Part shown: positions 56,001 through 64,000 of the stretch, piece after piece
How the letters are laid out: each line of letters begins with the position of its first letter
How positions within the stretch are numbered: position 1 is the first letter of the stretch
NCBI RefSeq assembly: GCF_029633865.1
Contig: NC_079214.1
Location: 28,363,833-28,427,832 of the forward strand
From: Lampris incognitus
Taxonomy: Eukaryota > Chordata > Actinopteri > Lampriformes > Lampridae
DNA length: 64,000 nt
Reading direction: 5' to 3'
Program-made: the position numbers and the translations under genes
The notes under the pieces: model-generated
What the model was told of the DNA's origin: nothing
Databases searched by the model: none
What the model saw: only the letters and a program-made list of their open reading frames with translations

Positions 56001-58433
56001 ACCCCCCCCCCCCACAATCCATCTACAGGTTTTCTCAATGAGTTCTCTGAGATATTATCCTCTTTTGTTCTTAAATTTGATAGGGTCATTATAGTTGATG
56101 ATTTTAACATTGATATTGATAATCCTTTTAACGCATTGGTCATAGCTTTTTTAACATTTCTAAATCTTTTAACCTTGTGCAGCATGTCACTGGCCCCACA
56201 CATAACCATGGGCACACCCTTGATTTAGTTTTCACCCTGAACATGTCTCTTTAATTCCCTGAATAAGATTGATTTTGTCTCTGGCCATAAATGTATTCTT
56301 TGCAGTTTCTTTACCACCTACTACAATACCTCAGAAACGTATAATTCACTCTCGCATCTTTAATAAGCAGTCAGCAGCCATGTTTTCTAGTTACTTTTCC
56401 ACTCTGGCCAACTGCCCTGTTCACTTCGCCAACATTAAGACTAAATTAGTTGATTTAATGATTTGTGTACATCTGCCCTTGTTTTTTTTTTGTTTTTTTT
56501 TTGGCTCCATAAACTTCCAGAGCTGTCCCAGTTATTAACACAACCCCTTGGATCAATGAAAACATCTGTCAAAAAAGAAGAGACTATAGGAAGGCTGAAC
56601 ACAGATGTAACAAATCTACTCTTGAAGTTCACCAACTCCTTATGAAGGCGTTATTATCGAATTTGAATCAAACTATTAAAGATTTGGGAGCTGCTTACTT
56701 CTCTGACTTGATTGATAGTGCGACACATAACCCTAGGTTTCTGTTTAGTACTATCAACCAGCTTATTGAATCCCTCTCTTCCTACGATTTACGCATCTTC
56801 TGTTAATGACTGGGAAAATTTCTTGTCTTTTGTTGACAAGGTCGATGGTCCCCACTGCCCCCCCACCTCACCCCTTTCAGCCATCCAATTTTAATGTCGG
56901 AATTTGCTCCCATTTCACTGCAATTCCTTGTAAATACTGTATCCCTTATGTGCCGCTCCTCCAGTCCCTGTGATATAGTTCCAACAAAATTTTTAAAATT
57001 CATCCTCCCTAGCTTAGGTATCATCAACTGCTCACTCACATCCAGGTCCATACCTGACTATTTTAAAATTGCCTGTGTTCAGCCTCTCAAAAAAACCTCT
57101 CACGATCCGGCAAGGGTAGAGAATTATAGAACGATTTCCAAACTTTCTTTTTTATCCGGAATCCTTGAAAAAATTGTTGTAGACCAAATCCTGCAGCTGA
57201 CTATGGGTCATAACATTTTCAATAAATTTCAATCCGGCTTTCATCACAAGTATAGCACTGAGACTCCATTACCAAGAGTGTCCAATGACATTCTTAAGTA
57301 AAATTCAGATCTTATTGATTACATTTAAAGCACTATATGATCTTGCCCCCAGTTACATTTCTGATCTTGTCATTTTTCCTTCCATGCCCCGATCCTCAAA
57401 CCTCAGTCTTTTATCCGTCCCCCACTCCAACTGCAAAACAAAAGGTCAAGTCAGTTTTGTTTGTATAGCCCAATATCACAAATTACAAAAGGTGACCGCG
57501 CCTTTGCAGTTTTAGCCCCGAGCCTCTGGAATAATCTTCCCCAATCCATTAGATTTGCTGAATCTTTGGACTGTTTTAAGCGGCTTCTAAAAACCCATCT
57601 TTTCAGGCAAGCCTTTTTATAGAGCCCTATCCCTGCCTTCTGTTTTGGTTCATTTTTAGCTTGGTCTGTTAACTCCCTGTGCCATGTTTTATATTCATTC
57701 AATTTATTTATGTATTTACTTGTAATTTTCTGGATTGAGTGTAAAGAACTTTGCAACTGTGTGTTTTTAAAACTACTGTATAAATAAAGCGTTACTTACT
57801 TACTTACTTACTCTTATTTCCTTGAAACTACTGTTCAAAGCCAGGAATCAAAATGTCACAGTTTACATTGCTGTTTATATGCCCGTACAAGTCTGTCCAA
57901 CAAGCATTTGTTGTACCAAGATAAACTGGTAAATTTTACTTAGCAGATGACAAAATTTAAAACTTCTTTACATTATGGAGTATACAATTTGAATGGTATT
58001 GCTATAAGCAGATGACATGACTTTGTTTAAACAAATTTAAATGGCAATCCAGCCATTGTCCAAACCGTTTATCCAACTTGGATTAAGTATGATTAAATGG
58101 CAGTTTGTTAATTTATTTATTTTGCCAACACAATTGGAACACAACTAATTTTCATGGGGACACAATTCATTGACAGCTCACCACCATCAGACCAGCTATT
58201 ATTATGTCAGGTGGTGCAGTGGTTGGCGCGGTTGCCTCACAGCAAGAAGGTCCTGGGTTCGAGCCCCGGGGTAGTCCAACCTTGGTGGGTCATCCCGGGT
58301 CATCCTCTGTGTGGAGTTTGCATGTTCTCCCCGTGTCTGCGTGAGTTTCCTCCGAGGGCTCCGGTTTCCTCCCACAGTCCAAAGACATGTAGGTCAGGTG
58401 AATTGGCAGTACTAAATTGTCCCTAGGAATGAA

Positions 58434-58517
<84 letters not shown>

Positions 58518-61500
58518 TGTGTGTGTGTTTTGGTGTGCGTGGGTGTGAGTGAGTGTGTGATGGCCTGGCGGCCTGTCCAGGGTGTCTCCCCGCCTGCCTC
58601 CCAATGACTGCTGGAATAGGCTCCAGCATCCCTGCGACCCTGAGAGCAGGATAGGCGGTTAAGACAATGGATGGAAAATTATGTCAACAGGCGTAATATC
58701 ACGTTAACAGAAACCTCAGCTGGTGGAACTAATCCAGTGTGAATAGTGCTGAAGAGGGACAATATCATGGCTATTTCTCACCATTTTTCCTCTTTCAGGT
58801 GACCACTTCTATAAAAGGAACAAGGCATTGCCGCCAGAGGAGCAGATGATTTCAGCGTTGCCAGATGTTAAAGTTCTGACGCTCAACGAGGACCACGACT
58901 TCATGGTCATTGCCTGTGATGGCATCTGGTAGGTAGAAGCTATGGTAAACAATTTCCTGCCAGTTTATTAATCAGTCTGACACTTCAAGATTAGCTTTAA
59001 AATTTTGCATGTTTTTTCACACTGGGACAAGTTGTTCAGATTGTAGGTTGATAAAAGTAAAGGGGGAGACGTCCCTATCTGACATTTGTTCACAAAAAAA
59101 TGATGACCCTTAAAACTGAACTGTTTGGGAACCTAAAAACCTAAATTAAGACTGTATGTGATGTGTGCATTACACAGTGGACCAACCGAAGCAAATTGAT
59201 ATGGGATTATTCATGAATTGATCACCATGTCACTTAAGTGAATGACCCCAAAAACTGGTGGTGCCATTAGTACAAACAGTTTTGAGCCCCTGTTACTTGG
59301 TAGGTTCAGGTAACATGTAACACACTCATAAGTCGAGGATCTGTGAACACCCCATCCACCTTCCACCCCCTCGTTCTCTCATCACCTCTTAACATGTGAC
59401 TACGCAATTAAAATTGTCATCTTAACATTAGAACAGTTGATAATGCAGTTTCTTTTTAGCTTTGTTTGTGGATTGTCTTTCTGCATCCCTGTCTGTCAAT
59501 GTGCAGGAATGTGTTAAGCAGCCAGGAAGTGGTGGACTTCATCAGTGAGAGGATCAAACCAGACCACAGAGGCAAAGTCTTGCCTCTCCCCACCATCGTG
59601 GAAGAGGTGAGAGAATGCTTCTTAAAGATGCCCTGCTGATTTTTTGGATATCAGCTTATACAGTGTGTTATGGACAGCATATTTTATTCATGAGAAAATG
59701 CCATATGCTTTACTTAAAAGCCATTTGAGAAAAACACATAGTAGTGCAGACTACCCAAATATGTGCATGCAGGGTGGGGAAACAAAAAAGGAATCAAAAT
59801 TTACAAGAAGATTTAGGTGAGCCTAGTCGAGCCAGACCGCATGCCGCATCTGGAAAATATTTGATTTAGGCGTGCCAGCACACCCATCAGCATTGACAGC
59901 CAGCCATCACTAACAATTTTCAATAGTACTGTCAATGCTGGTTCTTTAGCACTCCTACATCCAAAAGACCCATTATTGATGTTATTAGCTGCAGTTGTGT
60001 TTATCCTGCTATGCTAACATCACAGAGACCAACCTAGCATGTTTTTAACCTTTACATGGTTTTTTAATTTGTAGGTGTCTGCAAACTCAGTAAAATGGTC
60101 TCATTTAAATTTAATTTAAATGAATATTTAGTAGTGCTGCACATTTGATGAAAAAGTCATATTTCAATTATTATGAGTGTGATTGCAATATGATAAACAA
60201 ATTTATACATATACAAATAATACAAATTTGTCACGTTGCCGTGACATGTAATGACTTTCATTTTGCATGTTTTACACAGTACCTCTTTCTGCTCAATGTC
60301 ACTGAGGTTGAATCCAAAATATCGCCATACTATAACAGAGGCCGCTTTTTTTTGCCACCAGTTCATCAGCGTTAACCTGCTGTTGTCATCGGTACCCATA
60401 TTTTTTCCTTTCTGGTCTGCACACAGCGCACCGGATAGCCATGTGACCGTAGACTGCACATGCTTAAACAAAGATTGATTGGTCGTCTCTTAATTATAGG
60501 CATAGATATGCAGACTACACACAAACAGATGTTCACACACGCCCATTTTATTATTTAATTAAATCACAGCCTTTTGCGGTTATATAATTGCACAGGCTGA
60601 CATCGCAATTGCGATTAGATTAATTGTGCAGCACTAATATTTAGCAATCTATGCACCTAAATTTTTTTCAGTGAATCCCATAGATTGCCTTTTCCAATGC
60701 AGTATATTGTTAATAGGTTAAGTATTATTCACAAACTTATCGATCCATTGTCATCTTCTAGATTGCAACACAGGCATGCACTCGCCTTTCCCACTGTTGA
60801 GGCTTTTGTGTGCATGTGTGTCATTAGCGGACTTTCAGTCTCATTAGGCTGCACCTGTATGCATGGCCTGGCAAAAGCTAAACCAAAACACCATAACTAC
60901 AGACAGCTTTGTTGAAGTTTGGTTTCTTCAAAAAGGGAAAATTATCCTCATCCTTTTTTTTTCCTGATAATCTCAAATTATTGGTCATATTGGTAGTTGT
61001 CACAGTTAAAAACTCAGTGGCAGTATCAAAAATGTATTCTCTGTTGAGTGTTAGTGTGTTCTCAGATTATTTTCTGCTTTAACTAAGTTTGCACTGATAA
61101 AGACAAACAGTTTACTGGGGTAACCGCCATCTTTGGGGAGTGGATATTTTTCTACATGTCTTTGACATGTCTTTGACATGACTCACTGATTAGAAAGAAA
61201 GGAAAGAAAACCTTTTCAAGTGCTATATTAAGTTTTGGTTGCAAATTACAGTGGGAGTACATTAGGGTTAGGCACTTGTTGATTAGGTAAGGATGAAGCA
61301 AGTGAAGGCTAGTCCATTGGATGTTCTTCACAGGCATAGCTACATAAACTTGCATATGCACATGTGTGTCTTTGTGCTCAAACCCCATCTCTCCCCAATG
61401 CAGCTCTTGGACCACTGCTTGGCCCCCGACACATCCGGAGATGGAACAGGATGTGACAACATGACTTGTATGATCATTACCTTCCGGTCACACCCCCTCT

Positions 61501-61613
61501 ATACACCCACCCAATCAGATGACACAAAAAAGAGGAAGCAGCTGGAAGGGGAAGGGGTCGAGCTAGAGCTGGAGAAGAATGGAAATGACAACAAAAAGGC
61601 TAAAAGTGACTAA
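25917..61613 (+). CDS. ppm1g: ppm1g, PP2C-family protein phosphatase 1G, 13 coding exons
   Basis: Nuclear Mg2+/Mn2+-dependent Ser/Thr phosphatase (PPM1G, PP2C-gamma), linked in vertebrates to pre-mRNA splicing factors, histones and transcription elongation. The 13 exons (1719 nt) join in phase to 572 codons plus stop, against about 546 aa in human. MGAYLSQ at the N-terminus fits a myristoylation signal. PP2C metal ligands are present: E37/D38 (SMED), D57-G58 (DGHGG), D467 (CDGIW) and D521 ([10 protein letters not shown]). [10 protein letters not shown] (353-362) and [10 protein letters not shown] (370-379) are core strands. As in other PPM1G proteins, a long insert splits the catalytic domain: residues about 135-350, Ser-rich then strongly acidic (exons 6-8). 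The C-terminus is Lys-rich (KKRKQ, NKKAK), a likely nuclear signal. All introns are GT-AG. No stop or frameshift is seen, so the gene looks functional despite heavy intronic repeats. Confidence 0.97.
26546..26615 (+). CDS. ppm1g: ppm1g exon 2, residues 38-61
   Basis: Between aatag| and |gtaacc. Encodes [12 protein letters not shown] and YDGHG, with ligands D38 and D57-G58. Ends one base into codon 61. Confidence 0.95.
26969..27054 (+). CDS. ppm1g: ppm1g exon 3, residues 61-89
   Basis: Between catctag| and |gtgaga. Encodes [20 protein letters not shown] and YKDGKLQK. Confidence 0.95.
27055..28969. other. ppm1g intron 3, no gene
   Basis: 1.9 kb. A CAGTGTTTCCCCT near 27573 looks like a hAT end, but no matching partner was found. 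Otherwise I see ordinary AT-rich intron sequence. Confidence 0.6.
28970..29099 (+). CDS. ppm1g: ppm1g exon 4, residues 90-133
   Basis: Between tttgatag| and |gtgagt. Encodes [20 protein letters not shown] and [19 protein letters not shown]. Ends one base into codon 133. Confidence 0.95.
30531..31067 (+). repeat. 5' LTR of the BEL/Pao element
   Basis: Starts TGTGCTTCTCCTTTAAGAGG and ends GAGCAGAATA. It shares long blocks with the 3' LTR, for example TTACCTTGGAATGGTTATTT and GAGCAAGAGGCAAACACATT. The exact 3' border (plus or minus a few bases) is set by the target duplication. Confidence 0.82.
31217..32260 (+). pseudogene. BEL/Pao gag remnant
   Basis: The first frame has an Ala/Lys/Glu-rich coiled-coil region ([20 protein letters not shown]). 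A frameshift near 31500 leads to a linker, and a stop at 31899-31901 is followed by [59 protein letters not shown] and [10 protein letters not shown]. These are typical Pao-family gag blocks. Confidence 0.82.
32520..33950 (+). pseudogene. BEL/Pao protease and RT remnant
   Basis: [13 protein letters not shown] and [16 protein letters not shown] (zinc-like region) are followed by [32 protein letters not shown] and [11 protein letters not shown] (Pao aspartic protease region), [14 protein letters not shown], then [17 protein letters not shown] and [16 protein letters not shown]. Next comes [12 protein letters not shown], a block that in the family lies several hundred residues further on. RT and RNase H were therefore deleted between ECW and RFY, at about 33915. 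Confidence 0.8.
33950..36750 (-). pseudogene. Rex1-like LINE nested in the BEL/Pao element
   Basis: Minus-strand endonuclease (36520-35621): [62 protein letters not shown] and [13 protein letters not shown]-terminal part (35438-35022): [14 protein letters not shown] and [20 protein letters not shown]-terminal part (34663-33932): [26 protein letters not shown] (FADD changed to FAED) and [14 protein letters not shown]. Stops and frameshifts are present. The family assignment is from remembered similarity, and the ends are approximate. Confidence 0.82.
36760..38350 (+). pseudogene. BEL/Pao RNase H end and integrase remnant
   Basis: Resumes after the LINE with pieces [77 protein letters not shown], then integrase blocks [25 protein letters not shown], [20 protein letters not shown] and [20 protein letters not shown]. 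Frameshifts and stops are frequent. Confidence 0.82.
38369..38907 (+). repeat. 3' LTR of the BEL/Pao element
   Basis: Starts TGTGCTGCCCCTTTAAGAGA and ends GGGCAGAATA, followed by GTTAT. Confidence 0.82.
39521..39632 (+). CDS. ppm1g: ppm1g exon 5, residues 133-170
   Basis: Between ctgtccag| and |gtaaat. Encodes [20 protein letters not shown] and VRYGQN, strongly conserved in PPM1G. Ends two bases into codon 170. Confidence 0.95.
39900..40123 (+). CDS. ppm1g: ppm1g exon 6, residues 170-245
   Basis: Between gctcctag| and |gtatgg. Encodes a variable linker rich in Gly, Glu and Ser ([23 protein letters not shown]). Frame is set by the flanking exons. Confidence 0.9.
40573..40748 (+). CDS. ppm1g: ppm1g exon 7, residues 245-303
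   Basis: Between ttcctcag| and |gtatgt. Encodes [13 protein letters not shown] and [18 protein letters not shown], the start of the acidic region. Confidence 0.95.
40937..41190 (+). mobile_element. tRNA-derived SINE in ppm1g intron 7
   Basis: Head GCAGCAGTGGCTCAGTAGGT (box A) and TTGCTGGTTTGATCC (box B), then TGAGCAAGACACCTAACCCC, GGTGAGCTGATTG and the end CACTATATATAAATGCGGTCC. This is a common fish SINE layout. A poly-A run near 41020 is internal. Confidence 0.8.
41735..42030 (-). pseudogene. RTE-type LINE 3' end fragment
   Basis: Minus strand reads [40 protein letters not shown] and [11 protein letters not shown], the C-terminus of RTE-like LINE proteins, and ends in an (AGT)n tail at 41740-41757. 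Confidence 0.75.
42277..42984 (-). pseudogene. RTE/Rex3-type LINE, 5'-truncated, 13-bp target duplication
   Basis: Minus strand reads [60 protein letters not shown] and [20 protein letters not shown]. Same family as 16913-18995. CAGCACAACTAAT flanks it at 42264-42276 and 42985-42997. It ends in an (ATGA)n-like tail near 42278. Confidence 0.85.
43160..43750 (-). pseudogene. Non-LTR retrotransposon C-terminal fragment, family uncertain
   Basis: Minus strand at 43560-43441 reads [20 protein letters not shown] then [14 protein letters not shown], a block found at the C-terminus of several fish LINE proteins. Upstream (43750-43560) [20 protein letters not shown] fits the same frame region. No ends identified. 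Confidence 0.5.
43880..45674 (-). pseudogene. hAT transposase, broken
   Basis: The N-terminal piece (45674-45465) has a BED-finger-like [20 protein letters not shown]. The central piece (44406-44068) reads [48 protein letters not shown] and [15 protein letters not shown], typical of hAT catalytic-domain proteins upstream of the dimerisation region. The remaining exon-like parts are decayed. Confidence 0.72.
46965..48067 (+). mobile_element. DNA transposon starting CAGGG, 1.1 kb, with a transposase-like N-terminal ORF
   Basis: Left end CAGGGCTTAAAG and right end CTTTAACCCCTG are inverted. TAATAT flanks both (46959-46964, 48068-48073). The plus-strand ORF 47255-48061 (268 codons) begins [20 protein letters not shown] and has a zinc-finger-like CFCTLC..HESDPAH. 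A later block, [20 protein letters not shown], resembles the start of a hAT-like catalytic region. The rest of the catalytic domain is absent, so it is a deletion derivative. The short 6-bp duplication is unusual for hAT. Confidence 0.65.
49377..49511 (+). CDS. ppm1g: ppm1g exon 8, residues 304-348, acidic tract
   Basis: Between ttctcag| and |gtatgt. Encodes about 30 Glu/Asp among 45 residues, ending [13 protein letters not shown], which matches the conserved end of the PPM1G acidic insert. Confidence 0.95.
49621..50990 (-). pseudogene. L2-type LINE, RT to 3' end
   Basis: Minus strand: [17 protein letters not shown] (RT motif A), [20 protein letters not shown] (motif B), YHCYADD (motif C), then [18 protein letters not shown] (in 50417-50067), [20 protein letters not shown] and a tail of [20 protein letters not shown]. 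It ends with the L2-typical GCTTTGGATAAAAGCATCTG about 49660. Several frame breaks. It lies in ppm1g intron 8, antisense. Confidence 0.85.
51004..51880. mobile_element. Probable hAT-type remnant
   Basis: The right end, reverse complemented, reads TAGTGTTGTCAGGGTCAAGG, a typical hAT end, and the subterminal GGTTACCACATCACATATC/GATAACC words fit. A short plus-strand ORF near 51274 ([20 protein letters not shown]) resembles the start of a BED-finger transposase. The left end is not found and may have been lost next to the L2 LINE. Confidence 0.4.
52077..52220. repeat. Long near-perfect palindrome, arms about 57 bp
   Basis: CACAGAAAGTTGAATCAATT at 52077 is mirrored by AACTGATTCAACTTTCTGTG ending at 52220. 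Inside, GGGAGAAATGTTTCAT is mirrored by ATGAAACATTTCTCCC. The loop is about 28 bases (52134-52163). Related in sequence to 13129-13214, with the same downstream word CTGGATTATTGAGCATGCAT. Confidence 0.88.
52592..52694 (+). CDS. ppm1g: ppm1g exon 9, residues 349-383
   Basis: Between ttgttgtag| and |gtaagc. Encodes [20 protein letters not shown] and [13 protein letters not shown], where the PP2C core resumes. Ends one base into codon 383. Confidence 0.95.
53489..53620 (+). CDS. ppm1g: ppm1g exon 10, residues 383-427
   Basis: Between gctgtag| and |gtacaa. Encodes [40 protein letters not shown] and RAIG. Its last 70 bases are copied at 54549-54618. Confidence 0.95.
53712..54548 (+). mobile_element. 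tRNA-derived SINE, copy 1, interrupted
   Basis: Starts GGGGCATCCGGATAGCGTAG, with GCCGGCTCAAATCC in the B-box position. After the interruption come GGCCGTGTCTGC, AGCGCCTCCTCTGGTCGGTC, AAAAGAAGCGGCTGGCGACT, GATCGGCAGAGG and a G-run plus A tail. Confidence 0.85.
53826..54212 (+). mobile_element. LINE 3'-end-like insertion in SINE copy 1
   Basis: Flanked by ACAATT (53820-53825 and 54213-54218). It ends GATATTGGGCTATACAAATA, AAATTGACTTGACTTGAC, a common fish LINE/SINE 3' end with a short terminal repeat. An antisense piece of the same end lies at about 57443-57493. Confidence 0.75.
54549..54618 (+). pseudogene. Duplicated 3' part of ppm1g exon 10 (dead exon)
   Basis: 70 bases matching 53551-53620 with six substitutions, four of them changing residues (G to W, V to I, G to V, S to F). 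Reading frame and GTACAACT donor are kept, but no splice acceptor precedes it. It directly follows a SINE A tail. Not expected in mRNA. Confidence 0.88.
54702..55160 (+). mobile_element. tRNA-derived SINE, copy 2
   Basis: Same family and order of blocks as copy 1, uninterrupted: GGGGCATCCGAGTAGCATAG, GGCTCGAATCCC, TTGGCCGTGTTTGCGG, GAAGCGGCTGGCGACTCC, G-run and A tail at about 55120-55161. Confidence 0.88.
55597..57810 (+). pseudogene. L2-type LINE, internally deleted
   Basis: Endonuclease start: [30 protein letters not shown] and [11 protein letters not shown] (55690-55900). RT N-terminal part: [40 protein letters not shown] and [14 protein letters not shown] (56960-57220). Then comes a jump from [10 protein letters not shown] to the C-terminal [32 protein letters not shown] and [15 protein letters not shown] catalytic motifs are missing. 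It ends in a (TTAC)n tail at about 57795-57810. It lies in ppm1g intron 10, sense. Confidence 0.82.
58210..58677 (+). mobile_element. tRNA-derived SINE with an internal (GT)n expansion
   Basis: Head GTGGTGCAGTGGTTGGCGCG and GGGTTCGAGCCCC (box B), body GGAGTTTGCATGTTCTCCCC and CAGTCCAAAGACATGTAGGT, end GAGAGCAGGATAGGCGG and ATGG repeats. ATTATGTCA flanks it at 58201-58209 and 58678-58686. Confidence 0.88.
58437..58556. repeat. (GT)n microsatellite within the SINE
   Basis: About 39 uninterrupted GT units from 58437 to about 58514, then imperfect GT-rich sequence to about 58556. Confidence 0.95.
58799..58928 (+). CDS. ppm1g: ppm1g exon 11, residues 427-470
   Basis: Between ctttcag| and |gtaggt. 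Encodes [40 protein letters not shown] and GI, with metal ligand D467. Splits W470 with exon 12. Confidence 0.95.
59507..59606 (+). CDS. ppm1g: ppm1g exon 12, residues 470-503
   Basis: Between tgtgcag| and |gtgaga. Encodes [18 protein letters not shown] and PTIVEE. Confidence 0.95.
60132..60636. mobile_element. hAT-type MITE, 505 bp, in ppm1g intron 12
   Basis: Perfect 12-bp inverted ends TAGTGCTGCACA / TGTGCAGCACTA and the 8-bp target duplication ATATTTAG at 60124-60131 and 60637-60644. No ORF. Confidence 0.9.
61404..61613 (+). CDS. ppm1g: ppm1g exon 13 (coding part), residues 504-572
   Basis: From caatgcag| to TAA at 61611-61613. Encodes [20 protein letters not shown] with metal ligand D521, then a Lys-rich tail ending NDNKKAKSD. 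Confidence 0.95.
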   Translation, partial: LLDHCLAPDTSGDGTGCDNMTCMIITFRSHPLYTPTQSDDTKKRKQLEGEGVELELEKNGNDNKKAKSD

Positions 61614-63185
61614 AAGCAAAGAAACTGTTCCACAGGAAGCAACTAGCCCCAGTGCTCCCCCAGAAATACCAGAGACACGTTCTGTTCCAAGTTAGATCCA
61701 TCCTAAAAAAAAAAAAAGGGTAAAAAAATTTATCCATATGGATTAAACATCAATTGAACCAAGGTCATAGGCATAATTTACTTTTGATCTTAGTTATAGG
61801 ATTTTTTTTTCTTTAATATCCTACCCTCGTTTTCTTTGTTTGGTATTGTAAGAAAGAAGCTGGACTCTGTTTTACTTCCCACAGCTCAAAAAATGCAGAA
61901 AAGTCAAAACCTTTCACTCATTGCCTGTTACTGAGACTGTCTCTCACAGATTGGTTTTTAATAAGCATTCCCATCACTTAATTGTTGTTAATGAGTTGGC
62001 CCACCCCTCATCAGCTGTTATTAGCACATCATTCTCAGTGTGTAAGTGACTAGAAAAAGCTACTAAAGAAAATAGGTCCAAACAGGCAGCAAAAATGTTT
62101 CCACATATTTCCAAACACATTTTCGATATGCTGCATGATCACTGGAGAGGCAATACACTCTACAATGTTCTTGTTAAATCATAAAAATCTTACTTTCCAT
62201 TGGATGATTATGAAGGTACCAACAATTGAACTCTTGAGGATGGCTCTAATAGTGTTGTGTATCACCAGATTTTAACAAGTTAATTGCTCATTTTGTAACA
62301 TAATGTGTGCTGTACAAGGCTGTAATACATTTCCATCATAAAATACTGCACAACCCTCTCTTGGGTGTTGTGTCCAAGTTTGTGTTCTCCTAACCTGGAC
62401 AACCCAAATTTCATGTACATAATGCATAACTACAATTGGGCTTTGCAGATGCAATATCTCACCAACTAAAACATTGCTATCTGGCACTTGTTATATCCAA
62501 CCCAGAGTTTCTTTCTGGGATGCAATTCCTGTGCGAGTTACAGTTGTGGACCTGACTCTTTCATACGGTGGAGCTGAAGGATTTTGGGCACTAGACCTGT
62601 GGCTATAGTTTATTATCATCTTTGTTTTTTTGTCTTTCTAATTATTTTAAACAACCTTCATACTCTGGCATGTGAGGAAGGTTTTCAAAGAAGTAATTCC
62701 ACCTCCTTTATCCCAGGCTTGTTGGACACAACTCCCATTCAAATTGATCTGTCGTCTCATTCTTCCCCCCCATTGTTGCTTGCTTCAAATCTTTTGTCCT
62801 TGCCCAAGCTTATAAATGCCAGCCAGGGGTTAGTGAGCAAGTACGCTTTTCACCTTTGCCTGAGATCTAATGCTGCCCTGATTCGCTGCTGTAGCAGAAT
62901 ACCCCATGTGCAGTCCTACCAAAGGAAGCCTGCCACTAGTGCTCAACCCTCCTCTGTTATGTTTTGTTTGTTTTTCCCCATTCTGTTCACCATTTTCTGT
63001 TGTAGCCTCTTCTAAAGACTGGTCCTTAGGCTGTCGTGTTTTAGGTAAAGGGGAATTCCACTTGTTCTTTTTTCTTTCTTTCTTTCTTTTTTTTTTTTTT
63101 TTTTGCATGTTTCTTGAGTCCGTCCTCTGACGAGTTTTTAACATCTATTTTTGTGGAAACAATAAACTTTGTAGTTTCATAGCTC
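61614..63185 (+). other. ppm1g: ppm1g 3' UTR with poly(A) signal
   Basis: No conserved coding frame after the stop. AATAAA at 63161-63166 is the best signal, with cleavage expected about 15-25 bases later. A TTTC repeat and T-run lie at about 63072-63104. Confidence 0.65.
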
Positions 63186-64000
63186 TGGTATTGAAAATAT
63201 TCCCATTAAGGAATATAAGAAGACCAGACTGGGGAAAAATGTGTGGAAGTAAACTTCTGAGTGGAACTACCTTTAAGTCTAGAGCACGAAGACAATGTAA
63301 CTGTTAAGAACAGACATCTTTTCTTTTGTTACCGAAGGCCCGTTTTGAAACATTTTATGTGACTGTTCGTCTCTAGTGTATCTTGTCACCATACCCTTTT
63401 TTCTGTACATAGTTTTTTTTTCAATACTTGTAATTGAAGAAAAAGAACATGCATTTTCTTTGTAATTGTGAATCTGTGACATTTTTGGTGCATACTCTTT
63501 TGACACCAGTATGTAAGTACATACAAATACATTTTTTTAAATAAGGTAAATTCAGTTGTGTCTGCTTTTTTATAGATGTTTGTTATTGTGGCCTCGCAAG
63601 CTGGACAAAGGGGTCTTATTTTAAATGGTTTTTCCCCAAACTTCTGTTACAATAGACCTTTTACCTCAGTGTTTTAGGGCCTTTTTGGTTTGTTTGCAAT
63701 GATAAATGTCACATTTAAGTTTCACTCAGAAAGAAGAGAAAATGAAGTAGAGGAGAATTGAATACTGCAAGACCACCTGACTGCCCAAAGGTGGGCCTTG
63801 TAAAAGTCCTGATGGACCCGGACTTAGCAGCTCAGTTTCAAGGAAGGGCTATGTGTGATGCAGGCAAAAGGAGCCACGTTCAAATTCAGAAATCTAAACT
63901 AAATTTTAGATTAAAATTTGTAGCAACTATGGAAGGGCTAAAATAGGTTCCATCTGCAAGCATTAGCATATACGAAGAATTTTGAATAACACAACGTGAT
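63186..64000. other. Sequence downstream of ppm1g, no gene seen
   Basis: AT-rich, with only short open stretches lacking recognisable motifs. It could hold an alternative 3' UTR end, since T-rich sequence continues to about 63540. Confidence 0.5.

Noticed and set aside
58437-58556. CRISPR-like or regulatory repeat array
   Set aside because: Simple dinucleotide microsatellite in a SINE. Nothing in this eukaryotic window resembles a CRISPR array.
58290-58629. His/Thr-rich ORFs over the GT repeat
   Set aside because: Translated (GT)n microsatellite, not a protein.
62584-63144. Overlapping ORFs downstream of the ppm1g stop (143 and 104 codons)
   Set aside because: They lie in the 3' UTR ahead of the poly(A) signal, show no domain and include a T-run/TTTC repeat.

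Overview
The window is a piece of a teleost fish chromosome. It carries vertebrate protein-coding exons with GT-AG introns, and almost every other base belongs to repeat families typical of ray-finned fish: RTE/Rex-, L2-, Rex1-, I/Nimb- and L1-type LINEs, Gypsy and BEL/Pao LTR elements, a Penelope-like element, hAT and Mutator-like (MULE) DNA transposons, and tRNA-derived SINEs. I cannot name the species.

Two host genes are recognisable. mis12 (kinetochore MIS12 subunit) lies on the minus strand at 12400-14647 in two coding exons. ppm1g (PP2C-family protein phosphatase, Mg2+/Mn2+ dependent, 1G) lies on the plus strand. All 13 of its coding exons are here (25917-61613) and join in phase to a 572-codon reading frame, followed by a 3' UTR with a poly(A) signal at 63161. 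The two genes are transcribed divergently, about 11 kb apart, and that gap is filled with retroelements.

Layout. 1-969: remnant of a Gypsy gag (minus). 1014-6012: a 5-kb MULE with inverted arms built of short repeat modules and a transposase interrupted by an intron. 6013-9860: a minus-strand L1-type LINE broken up by a 1.8-kb non-autonomous LTR element (6249-8026) and a SINE (8136-8522). 10590-11605: a Penelope-like element with a GIY-YIG domain and a hammerhead-ribozyme-like motif. 11700-12190: an L1 fragment. 12280-14647: mis12, whose intron holds nested inverted repeats. 14648-19270: several LINE fragments and a SINE. 19273-20093: a Gypsy RNaseH/integrase fragment. 20263-24606: a nearly intact minus-strand Gypsy element whose two LTRs differ at about two sites. 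25380-63185: ppm1g.

The ppm1g introns are swollen by insertions. Intron 4 (10.4 kb) holds a three-deep nest: hAT-like element, then BEL/Pao, then Rex1-like LINE. Intron 7 (8.6 kb) holds a 5.6-kb hAT element with an 8-bp target duplication, plus a second DNA transposon. Intron 8 has an L2 LINE and a long palindrome. Intron 10 has a tandem duplication that copied the 3' half of exon 10, plus SINEs and an L2-type LINE. Intron 12 has a 505-bp hAT-type MITE.

I found no operon-like or unknown multi-gene system. The noteworthy content is the architecture and order of the insertions, the intron-bearing MULE transposase, the ribozyme-like motif, the non-autonomous LTR element and the duplicated ppm1g exon.
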